Assembly: GCF_932526225.1 (NCBI RefSeq)
Contig: NC_064046.1
Span: 1,612,001 to 1,676,000, forward strand
Length of the DNA stretch: 64,000 nt
Source: Nematostella vectensis
Taxonomy: Eukaryota > Cnidaria > Anthozoa > Actiniaria > Edwardsiidae
Direction of reading: 5' to 3'
Under the pieces are notes generated by a model that saw only the letters and a list, made by a program, of their open reading frames with translations, did not search any database and was not told where the DNA came from. Of this stretch, positions 1 through 11,900 are shown piece by piece. How positions within the stretch are numbered: the stretch's first letter is position 1; every line of letters begins with the position of its first letter. The translations under genes were made by a program, and so were the position numbers.

Positions 1-767
1 CGATAGCGTGGTTTGAATACCACCTGCGTCCGTGCCCCCTATTCCCGAATCCCCTCTCCCAATCCCTTGTGGTTAGTGATAGCGTGGTTTTTGAACACCT
101 GGGCTTGTGTGAGCAGCCATGTGTAACCTTGGAGCTCTTGTTTGCACAAGTTCGGGACTCATCCCTATTCACATGCAAATCACCCAGACAAGAAAAGAAT
201 CGAGATGCGCTGATAAATCGTCATGGCGTGAACAAGCCGCAAATGACGTGTCAAAAACACCAACGGTAAAGCAATGGTATTGCAATAGTAATTACATTCC
301 GTAATATTTGGGTGCTGGCTATGCCGATATTTTGAGTATTGAGTATACTGTTTTTTAATCGTTATCTTTAGATAAGTTGGTCATTGTTTCAATGGCACGC
401 GCGCACAGCATCTAAACCCAGTTTGATAAAAAGGGCCCGACGTTGATCTCTTTGTTATAAAGTGTGCATTTATAGACAAAGACAAAAGATGCGCGTTCTT
501 TGTAAAAGTGTGATTTCATAAATAACGGGGTTTACAACACAATGACATATTAGACTAAGGCAGTCAAGGTGATTTCACTGGGAAATATGTTTTCTTAATT
601 TGATACCTAGAAACTGCGGTTATTATCTTTCTTTATGTTTCTTAGCATTATCCAAAACTTTGATTTTAACCGTTAGGTATCTGAGGGAGTGCTAATCTAG
701 ACGATCCGAAGTCCAATTCCATTCCACGCGCGCGGACCGTGCAGTGTTCTGGGAAGCCCTTCTTGTG
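1..767. other. Upstream flank of the GSE1-like gene
   Basis: No convincing coding sequence is seen. A short direct repeat (gatagcgtggttt) lies near 2-14 and 79-91. The sequence turns GC-rich with CpG around 725-800, which suits a promoter or 5' UTR just before the first coding exon. The short open frames at 69-304 have no recognisable content. Confidence 0.5.
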
Positions 768-895
768 ATGGTCGAGCGCCATTTTGCTTCAGGTGATGTT
801 AATCGCGGCGTAGTCACCATGCCATTCAGCTGGAACCGCCGTAATTAGGTCCGATGACCTGCAAGCTTGCTTGGAATTTTCAAAAGATGGCGTAA
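768..895 (+). promoter_or_regulatory. Upstream ORFs in the putative GSE1 5' UTR
   Basis: Two short ATG frames lie just ahead of the main ATG at 919. One runs 768-848 (26 codons, then TAG) and the other 854-895 (13 codons, then TAA). The second also holds an ATG-GCG-TAA at 887-895. If this stretch is in the mature 5' leader, scanning ribosomes would meet these frames first, so translational control is plausible. An unseen 5' exon with splicing inside this region would remove them. Confidence 0.4.
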
Positions 896-918
896 AACTC
901 TAAGCAAGAGTGGAGCCT

Positions 919-2913
919 ATGGTTAAACTAGCCCAGCAGGGCCTTGGTGCCAATGATCAGCTTCGATCATCAAATCTTGTCTGCTATATTTGCGGTGCAG
1001 CCAACGCGAATTGGCCAGTCTATTCCAAACCATCGCGATTCTCGGTAAAGAATCCTTTCTTTCCTTTCCTTGACTACCATGTTCCACCTTCAGGCGCCCG
1101 GGCGATTGACCGGGAGACGGGAGCTGTGGACGCTTGTACCGTCTGTTTCTCGTTTCTGACCCAACAATGGAGCGCGTTTGAAGCGAAAGATACGCCGATT
1201 TCTAAACGGCTGTACTGGCGCAAAAGGTCGGGCACTGACGGAGTTTCGGAAATCACGGCGGAAAATTATCAAGCTCGTTATCCCGAGAGCAGAATTTCTA
1301 ACGAGTCGGAAAGAGTACGGGAAAATAACAACTCGGCCAGCGATGAAGATGCGATCCATTCCGAATCTCACACAGAAAGTGTGCCGAATCATGTTGTAAA
1401 AGTTGAAGAAAGTGAGTTTTTCTTTGGCGCAGAAGAAGTTAATGATACAGCAAAAAATACGGCTGGATCATCGAATCACGACCGTCAAGAAATGGAATCA
1501 CCAAAGCCAGATAGTTCCGTAAAGGGGGCAGTTGAAATGTGCTATGTTTGCAGCCGGAAAAAGCCCAAAGAATTCATGAGAAGTGTGCACACGCGAGCAC
1601 AACTGAAAACAGAAACCCCATTCTATCCATGTTTATCAAAACACAGTCCACCCGTTGCTGCACGTAAGATGGACTATCTCGGGAAAGTTTTAGTCTGTGA
1701 AGCTTGCCAAAAATTCTTATTCCGCCAATGGCAAGTTTTCCAGAAAAATAGTACACCTTTGAGTGAGAGGCAATACCAATTACGCTCTGACCCCTCCCTT
1801 CCTAGGGATCAACAGTCACAATTATCCACCATGGTCTGTTTCATATGTGGCGTCACACAACCAGCAACTTCAGGACGCTTTTTATACTCACGTAAACATA
1901 CAGCAGGAGATCCATTTTACCCATTCCTTAATTCTATCACTCCCCCATCGGGTGCTATGCCGCTAACGAAACAGGGATTAACACGGGCATGTAGTGGGTG
2001 CCGTAAGTCTTTGCACAGGCAGTGGAAACAATTTGAGGCCAGTGAAATTCCAGAGGAGGACAGAGATTATAAAGTGCGTAACGAGTCTGTTCCTGCAGCA
2101 TCAAACACAGATTCTCATCTTGTGTGCTATACTTGTGGAGAAATCTGCCCTGAATCAAACATGAGACCAATTTATACAAAGATTGGGGTGAACCCCCTTA
2201 AGGGTAGTTTCTGCTTTCCATTTATTGCCCTGCTTCAGCCTCGCTCAGGATGCCGTCCAATCGATAGCATGGGACGAACACTTGTCTGTAAACGCTGCTT
2301 TAGGTTCCTTCAGAGTAAATGGGAACAATTTGAAAGTGAAAAGGTACCTCATCAAATGCGGATATATGCCGTCTGTGGACATGAGAATATCAGGCTTAAA
2401 GCTAAGTGTCATGCTTGTTTTCTTTGTGGCTTTGAGTATAGCAAACAATCTCCATGGAGACTGAATTTGTATCCACAAAGTAGTGAAAGCTCCCAAGATG
2501 GAGGACCTTTTTTTCCATTCCTTGCTCATAGGGAACCAAAACCAGGGGGTAGCATGGTTGAACCAGAAGGCAGTGTTATCGTCTGCGAGGTGTGCTTTAC
2601 AAATTTGATGAATCAATGGGAAGCATATGAGAGGTCTGTCATCCCTGCTGAAGGGAATCGCTGGTTGCGCAAGTACAGAGTAACAACTGTGATTTGTTAT
2701 CTGTGTGGAGTCCAAAAGCCGAGGGAGTCGTGTTTACCTGTAAGCCGGTCAATAGCAACATTGTCAGCAGGTTTTAGGGTGCCTAGAGGAAGCCTGGTAG
2801 TTAACCATAGCCAGGATGTTGTGTTGTGCAGTGATTGTCATGAGAAAATCAGACCAGAAGGAATCACCAGAGATGTCAGCGCAGCACATGACCAGAGGCA
2901 AGGGTCTCAACAG
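919..2913 (+). CDS. GSE1 exon 1: six tandem CxxC...CxxC modules (665 codons)
   Basis: Six modules share the plan C-x2-C, about 45 residues with an aromatic P-F-[FY]-P-F-L core and a P-x-x-G-A turn, then C-x2-C-x3-[FL]-x3-[QK]-W-x2-[FY]-E, ending near an R-x-Y. They begin near residues 20, 205, 303, 400, 496 and 590; the sixth is degenerate after its CxxC pairs. A Ser/Asp/Glu-rich linker of about 100 residues separates modules 1 and 2. The paired CxxC motifs suggest zinc binding, so I read them as an array of small zinc-binding domains of unknown ligand. The exon ends at a donor (CAG|gtatca). Reading through would stop five codons later at 2926-2928, so an intron-retained or standalone product is possible. 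I do not recognise a named family. Confidence 0.75.
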
Positions 2914-5900
2914 GTATCAAATTGTTAAATCTAGATATGTGATCATCTTAACCCAAGGGAAAGACCCAGAGGTAGGGAGTGGGGGGGGGGGGTGGGGGGG
3001 GAGAGAAATCTTTCTACCATAGATAATATATTTTTAAGCATTTTATCAAAAATTCTTATCCGGTCACTTGGTTAATACCCAATTGTTTTTATCAGTCTCG
3101 TTTTGAAAAATCTAGTTGCAAATGCGTCCGCTTTGTTGCTAAATTTGAGCCCTGCACTCAGTAATAAATGGGAATCTTAAATCAATCAAAATTGATTGCA
3201 GAAAATTTGAGGGAAAAGGGAATCACTTATAAATCTTACTCTCATCAAATACTATATTATATACCTTACTCCTCAAATCTCAGGGGCGGACACAGGCCCC
3301 CTCGATTTTCAGATATTTGGCATGAAAATAATAAGAAATATAAGAAAATCCACAGAGGAACAATGAATCAGGCCCCACCGTTCTTGAAACCCTTGTGTGG
3401 CCCCCTCTTTTTCAAAGTCCTGGATCTGCCCCTGTCAGAAAAAAAACACAACTAAAACTGAACACTTTCAATAACCTATGAACTGCCTGTGGTAAATTAG
3501 TTAACTGGAGTCTGGGCTCCAAAAATAATAGCTCTTCTGTATTCTCAACAGGTAACCCACAAATAGTTTGATTGACACAATATTCCACCTTATTTTGCAC
3601 CGGCAACTCCTCCCCTTTCCCACCTCGATTTTTTAATAATTCTAACCATTTTTAAAAGGTATTTTTATCTTTCATAACAACCTTGTGATAAGCATTATCA
3701 CCTTTAACAAATGTTAAAAGCTAATTTTTAAAAAAAATACTGAATTAGCGAACGTGTTATGTAGGCCTGTGTTTAAATTCAAATTAAATTGTTTAAGGAA
3801 TGTGACCTTTCTAGTGTAAAACATCCATATGATATTTTATTGTTTATGTGAAGTTTTCACATGAGAGACCAAGCAGAAAGAGTTAGCTGAGTATAGTACT
3901 CAAGTGACATTTCTTTTCTATGTTGAGTTTTAGGGTTCAATAATTTTCATGCTTGGAAAAATTTCAAGAATTAGGGAAGCTGTGATTGTTCTTTTGAAAT
4001 TCAATACTATCATCTTTCAAGATTGGTTATTTTAGTGCTGTTAACTCAATCAATTGGTTTTGGAGTTTATTATTCAAATGTATTCATTCCTTATTCATTC
4101 TTGGATAAACATATCAAAGCCTGTAAGGTGGTTGGTTAATGCAGGCAGCTGAATTTACATATGAACAGAACAAAGAGGGAACAGGTGGCAAAAACACAAA
4201 CACACAAATCCAACCATTGCATAAAATCCCAACAACCTCAACTCAGTATTGTGATTTTAAATTCTAAGATCTTCAGTCTTTTTAGGGTTTCTACAGGGAA
4301 ATTAAAGTCAATGGATTTATAGTTTATAAAGGTCTGCTTTATTTACCAAATAGAGAAGATGTTGTTAAATTATGCATTGATGGGCTATTGGATCATGAGT
4401 TTTGCAAATAGGGCACAAAAGACCAAGAGTAGAAGAGGAGAGTTTCTAGGGAGAATCATTCCTACCATTGCTAGTTTCATCTAACTTTGCTCAGCATCTC
4501 TCAAAGGGCTGTGGGAACCATATAAAGGTTTGTTATCAAGACGTATTGGCCGGATTATCAAACAAAGGGCACACAGGGAATTCTATTCTCAACCTGTAGC
4601 TTTCTCCTTAGCATGTACCAAACTGTTTTGTAAGCACATTGTTCTTCATTTAGGCAGTGCAGATGTCACTTTATGCTAATTGCTTCCCCTCGAGATCTTC
4701 CTACAGTTCAGTATTTAATTTACGTTACTAGATTAGCATATATTATCCTCCATGAATATGATTAAGGTCCTTTCAGTGCACCTCAGACTTTTCAGAGGAC
4801 ACTGTGGCTGGATATCTTGCACATTGTTATACTAACTAGGAGTGTGGGATCTTTGGATTGTTTAAGAGCTGAGGGAGTTCATGATAAGAGGTTTGTACTC
4901 CTAGAAACCCAAATCAATCAGACAAAAGCCACATGTTTAAAAAGTAAGTCAACTCGAGTCATTTCCCCGTGTGTGACTATCGCTAATATGATAATAGAGG
5001 ATTTGGCTTAAGTTTAGCTAAATTTCAGTCCTGTGATTTTCCAGCCTTGTGATAATAATTGCCTTACTGCGAGATCTTAGTTGATTTGAGGTAAGACTGT
5101 TTTGTAATATTGTCTATCTGCTATGTTTGGGGGATGAATGTTACATGGCCATTTATGAAAGCCCAAAATATTGACAGCATAATCAGTGGAGGAAATTAAT
5201 CAGGATTCATCGTAGACTGTCATTACCACCATTTTTTAATCAGAGGAAGCTTTTTAAAGTGGAATGCATAAAATAGAACCCCTCAGTTTCTTTAGTTTGA
5301 TTCATGCGAGTTTCCATTTGATAGTTTTTGAAATCTATTCAACTAAGCCCATGTGTCTGATCTATTGAAAACAGGTTATATTTGCCTCAATATTTTTTCT
5401 TTCCTAAAATGCTTAACTAACAGAGATTGTACTGATATCTGAGTGTTTTGTGTTTTTAATGCTGGTTTAAACTTGGGCTTAGGAAAGAAAATGTTTTGAT
5501 TGTGGGCTGTTGTGTTTGGGGGAATTTTTTATGAAAGTTTAATGAGCCTCTGAGAGATCTCCATGCTAAATCTCTCTTCAATTCTCATGTTAAAAATTCT
5601 CTCCCACTATCAGTAAATCTTGAAATTATCACTTATTACATAAGTTCCCTTTTGTAGAAATGTCCAAATTGGCATTTTAGTTGTTAAGGAAGTCTTTCTA
5701 CACGATATCAAGTACTTTAGTGAATTATGTTTGCAGTGACACTGTTATTCTAGTTTTGATGTTTTCTTTGTCACTTAAGTCCACAGCAGATTTCATTTTA
5801 TGTAATTTTGTAATGTCTTGACTTCACAAATTATAAATTATAATTTTTGTTTAAAAATTTTTAAGCCAAGATTATTGATGCCTTGAATAAACATTAAAGC

Positions 5901-8900
5901 ATTTCATTTTCGCTCACTTGTGTTAAAAATTTTAAAAGGAATCTATGCAATATTAAATGTTTTTGGAAGAACAAATAAGCAACAAAGGTATAAGGTAAAG
6001 AGTGATAGAAAATGCATTTTTTTGTACCATGTCTCATTTTATTATTATTAATTGCGCTTGTCAAACCAAGGAAATGAATTAAAAATTGTGAAAAAGCTAG
6101 AATGCTAAGTAAATTTCATTTTAACACATTAAAATGTTTTTGTCCTTTTTTGTAATAATTAAACAAATATTGCTGTGTTTGAAAGGACCTATTATTCAGT
6201 ATATGTGTTGACTCTATCAAATTAATAAATAGTTTTTATCACTAGTAGGTTGCTACCCAACAGGCAAAGATACTAACATGAGCTATTTACTTTTTGTAAA
6301 ATTCCTTTTTTCCTCATTTCTTTTCTATCTGTTTGCACCTGTTGTGATCCGTTATTGGGACATACATCAGAAAGCTTTTTGTTTTAATGCTCTCTTGCTT
6401 AAATGGCAAGTTGGATCTCTTTACTAACAATACTGTCAAAATCTTTAAGAAAAAAAAAATCTATAATTGACAAATGAGACCATTTTTAATAATTCTCCTC
6501 AATCAATAGGAGGGTTTCTGTAGCTATTTCTTTGTTAAAACCTTTTTTTTAATTCTTTTATGCTTTGCCTATTATTAGATTATTTTGTCTCTTGTTGGTT
6601 GAGGTTTCCAGACCTATCAAGACTCTTGCATTTAAATATCATGTCATGCTCTCCTGTTGAGATACACATTTCTCACGCTGGACTGTCATATTGTTAAATA
6701 AACTTTGTTTCAAGGTTAAAAGCCACTTTTACTTTTTGATTTGTCTTCAGTTTAGGTAACCTGAAATTGAACCATTTAATGGGTAAATTAAAAAAAAAAA
6801 AAATTTCTGAGGTGAGCCCCTCCCTCACTGTGCTATGGCCACTCCATGGAAATACACTCTTTCAGAAAATTCTAACTTCTTACTCAGCTCACAGGAAGTA
6901 AAGTTGTGCTATTGCTGCTTTAGTGATCACTTATGTTCACTCAAATGTTGAAAAGTGTCCCGCAAGAATATGTAGGTTGATAGGTATGATATTTAGTAAA
7001 GTTTCTGTAATTGCTCCATGATTTTAAAGGGGTGGTTCCAAGCCCCTAATGGCCCGGCAGAAAAGGAACCCATGGATTCAACCCCTGGGACCACCAGTTT
7101 AAATCAAGCATCAAAAAATTTCACCTTCATCATTATTTAACCCAACTTATTTTTCCACAGATAAGCACTGATCCCTATAATAATCACCCAAAGCCACAAG
7201 GTCAGTCAGTAATTGTCATAGATTCCAGTGGAAGCGACACCGAGGATGCTAGCCCTGTGAAGCAGGAAGAGTTTCAACCAAGAGTGAGTCCAGTAGGCCA
7301 TGCCGCATCTTCCTCCATGCACTTCACCGCATCAGCCTCGCCCGGAGTCCCACCACACATGAGTAAGGAGCGACCAGTTTCAATCTCCCCTTCTTCAAAC
7401 CTACAGCCAGCATCGAGAAGAAGCTTTGCTGCGGAACTTCGAAAGCTTGCAAGCAAACAAGCGATGCCCTCTGGAAGTGCTTGCTCTCCTGTGTCATCTC
7501 CTGGTGGGTCGAAGCCAGGATCTCCAAATCTGTCGCTGAACAGTTCTCGTAGTGCAGGTTTGTTTGGTTGTTTATTTCTTTTTTTTCTTTATTGGTTTAC
7601 TTCTTTGCAATTGATCAGTCACAAAAAGGAATTCCACTTAAATTCCAACTTACATGACATTTGTTTTGTTTTTGTTTTAAATATTCAAAATGCTAGTGAT
7701 TTTTAAAAATACATTTTTTTATTATTTCATTCTTCAAGTCAATAAGCCATGAAACTACCAGCATGATCTTGCCTGAGTTAGTGGAAAACACCACACTTGC
7801 ATTTGAAATACACAATCAAGTTATTTTGAGTGTAAAAAATGTTTATATAAAATTGGCATGCAACAGTAACAAGGAGGAAAATAAATTGCAGTGTAAACAG
7901 GAAACCTATGATTCTGTCTACCTCTTTTGTTTTGCTTACATAAAATCTGTTACCCTATTGGCAGGCATGTCTCCATCCAGGAATTCACCTGTGGTGTCCA
8001 GCACTCCTCCCATCTCCCGCCCGGAACCAGCCCACAGTGCCGAGAGACTAGCTTATGGGACAGATAGAGACCTGAAAAGTATATCGACGCCCCCTATGCC
8101 GCCAATCCCAGCGCTTGACCCAGACCACAGGAATCAAACAGGTCTTGTCTTTTTTTTATTATTATTACTTTCGCTGAATTGGATAATTAATTAATGGAAC
8201 AATCATCCAACTGCATCCAGCTGCTGGAAAATACTAAAAACATGGAAACTCTAAAATTTCACCTGCTATACTGTTTTGCGTGTTCTTAACAAAAGATTTC
8301 AAATTTGAGTCAAATGCAACATTGGAACATAGTTTCCCCGTCTATTATAGGGTGGGTAATGTTTGGTATCATGGAAACGAGGCTACTGTGCAACTTGATT
8401 TTTTTAAAAGAATACATTTTTCTCAGAGTAAACCTTCAACTCCTAGAAAACGGGTCAGGGCTTTTGAAGCTCAGTTGATTTAGATGGGTGTTGATGTGGT
8501 ATTTTAAAAGGAAAAAACAAGCATTTACTAGAGTCTTGTTTTCAATTGCAGCAGAACACTTATAACTTAGATAGCTCAACCTCCCTGATAAGTCAAACTG
8601 ACTTCACTTTTGTTATTTCTACTTGGATAGCCTATAACACGAGGTTCTGGTATAAAAAGCTTAGCTCCGCCCACAAAAAATTGCGTCTTTTTTAAAATTC
8701 AAAATGGCGGGGCAGAAGCAAGAAGGGGGGAGCATAACTTTTCGTTTGAATGGGCATAAAATATAATTTAACGTGTAAAACAATCAATACATCTAGTTTA
8801 TTTAATCACACATCACCCAAAAGTCGTCTTTCCAACCGAAAAAAATGTTTACAATGAACGGGGGGCTCTGACATTTTAAGGTGTCCTGGGTAAAAATCTT

Positions 8901-11900
8901 CCCTCCCCCCTCGGTGTATTTAATGAACACTCCCTAAGCTCAGTCATAGAGGCCTTACTTATCATTGCATGTAAAGAGGATAGGCAATGCTATTACCTGT
9001 CCTACTTTTCCACTTTTCCTGACGTTGATTATGATTGAACCAGGTGATGGGACTGTCAGCCAGAGTGGCCACAGACCCAACCCCTCCCCCCTGAGGAGTG
9101 CACATGAGGTTCTTCCTGGGGTATATGCTACCAGACCAGGATGTAAGTCTGCAATTTTATTTACTTTTTTGAGATATTCCTAACTGCTCATCCGTGCTAT
9201 TATTAAAGCCATATACCCCTATGGTCAGTCAATCATTCAGTCAGTGAAATCTTGGAGGGCGGTTGAGAGTTTTATATTAAATTTTTAGTTATAGTTTGTC
9301 TGTTAAAAAATCAACTTGTTGGGTATACATTTTTAGATCACTGTCTTGAAATAAAAAAAAAAATAAAAATAAAAAAAAAAGATTTCTCCGACACCTCCCC
9401 ATAAAAGATTCCCTCCCCCACAAAAAAATATTTCAATCCTTACACTCATTTGAAGTATAAAGTACCACAGGTAAATAGAATAATTTTTAGCCTGGCTGTA
9501 AGGAATTTTTGTGTAACACAATGACTTTAATTCTCTTTATCCTCTTGTACTATTAAATTATAAGGAAGAATGACAAAGGGGATGTTGTGGTGTTGGGAGT
9601 TATGAATAATAAGCTTTACAGTTTTTAACCTTGTTTACCTAATTCTCATATTGCACCTGCCACTCCATAAGCTTCTTGTGCATTCAGGGGCTCAGCCAAG
9701 AATAGCCCTGAATCTTCCCTGTCCTTTCCCATTGGCACTGTGGTAAATCTTGCAGCTAGCTTGAACAGTTACATGCTCAAAGCGTATTCAATTTTTTAAT
9801 CTTGATACAGTGACTATCAATTTAAACCTTAAGGTACAGTGGTTTTACTCAGATTAGAATTCAGTCTGTATGAGAAATCTCTTTTATTGCTGGCAATGCT
9901 GGAGATTATGGTTTAGATTATATTATTCAATTACTCTGTAAGATATGTTTAGGGGATTTTCTACATGTTGTATGTACGAATTCTTGAAAATTAATGCAGA
10001 GAAGCTGGCTTTTATTTGTTGTGCATAATTTATTAGATCAATGAACTTTTGTAGATTTTAAAACCATTTAGATAACTGGTGATTTTAATGGAGAGGATTT
10101 GATCAACCCTAACCATTGTCCCATTTAGTTTTGGAACTATTTTCATATTTTGGATGCCCAAGCCTCTAACTATAACTAATTAAGACCTTTTTTAACTTCC
10201 TTTGATCAATATTAGCTCCAAAAAACTGTTGTGTACACCAATGCGGAAATATTTATAGAATTTTAGTGTGACATGATTATCAATTTTGTGAGTTAAATGC
10301 ATTTTGCATGCACAACGCCTGATATACCCATTGAAATGATTTTAAACCCATTAGTTATGGTTGAAACTTCCTTTTCAGATTTTGTAGATTTTAAAACCAT
10401 ATTTAGATTACAGTATATATTATACAGGGTGACTTTTACTAGCTTAACCTTGGGAAGTCTTATTTGAATCTTTTTGAATTACTCAATTTACCTCATATAG
10501 AGACCAATAAATAGTAATCTATTTCTACTGCTGGGTTGAATTATATTAACTGACATTTTTAAATATATTTTTTGATCAATTTACAATTTGTTTATATTTT
10601 AAGATGTATGATTATCAGAGAGCAAATATCATGCCCTTTTAAATTTTTGTGTAAAAGTCAGTTAAACTTTCTTTGCAATTAAACCTCAATTATTAGACTA
10701 CTAGAGTGCAATTAAAGAACTCTGTCAGAAGCCCTGAAATCTCGTAGTTATTTAGCAAACATGTATATAATAAATGTTATAAAAATGGTAGCTGTTTTAT
10801 AAACCATGGCCCTGGAAATATGAATATCAAACACCATAGTAATAATTACTTAGAGTTCAAAGTTGTATTTTATTTTTGAGTGCTTAATTAATTTGAACAA
10901 AAAAAAAGAAACCTACCTTACATTCTTTATAAAGAAAACAAAGAAAAAATAGAGTTATGAAGATTAAATGAGCAGCACTTTAATTATGAGGAGAACACAT
11001 CTGCCAAATATTTAGATTACACTTATCTATCACATTTCAAAATGGTTAATAAAAAATTATATCAATGAAATGTATGTTTTTGAATCAGGTAATGCAGTCA
11101 CATTACATTTAGCAACTAATGCTGAATTGTCAATTTTTGGGTTAAGGGTTCTCCTCTATTTTCTTGGCTTTTAGGGTGATATAGCTATAAAATCAATTTG
11201 TCTTGCACTAAAGTGTGTTTATTTACTCAGTTTCTGTGCCCCACCCTCCCGTCCCAGATATTCAACTTTAGTATAAATCTACTCACATTCTACCACAAAT
11301 CTCGCAATTTGATTGGCTCCCGTACTCACTATCCATTGAGCCATAGATAGTGAGTAGCAAAAAAGCAGACGAAAAAGCCACTTAAAGCAAAAGAAACTAA
11401 AAAACCTTTATTCAAATTCGAGAAATTTGGTTCACAATCCTTTTTAGTAAATGTATTTTCAATCCTTATAAAAGGACACTAAAAGTAATGAAGACTGCAG
11501 GGTTTTGAAGCTTAAGTTTTCAATTTTTGTTTATCTGGGCGCGCTGCAAACACCAGTTGTATACGTTCGCAGAACTCGTAGTCTAATTGTTAAGTATTGA
11601 TTTAAAGGTCAATACATCAATGCTGTATTTCACTCTTTCTGTAGTAGGAGGGTGAAAATTCAACTCATTTTTTCTATTGTATCTACAGATCCTCACGAGC
11701 CTTCTACAATGTTATCAGAGCAGTTCCCTGGTGACCACGCCCCACATGCGTTGCCGTACTATCTGCAGGGGGCAAAGCCTGACATGCCAATGTTTTTGCC
11801 TCGGGCGGGGCCCATACCAGGACCTCCACCACTGTTAGGCTCAAAGCGAGAGGGTCCTGATGCCCATATGTCTCAATTCTATCCAGCACCCTTCCCACCG

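Noticed and set aside
2245-2715. 156-codon minus-strand frame
   Set aside because: Shadow of the Cys-module exon on the opposite strand.
11334-11365. Hairpin considered as a microRNA precursor
   Set aside because: A 10-bp stem is too short for a cnidarian or bilaterian pre-miRNA.
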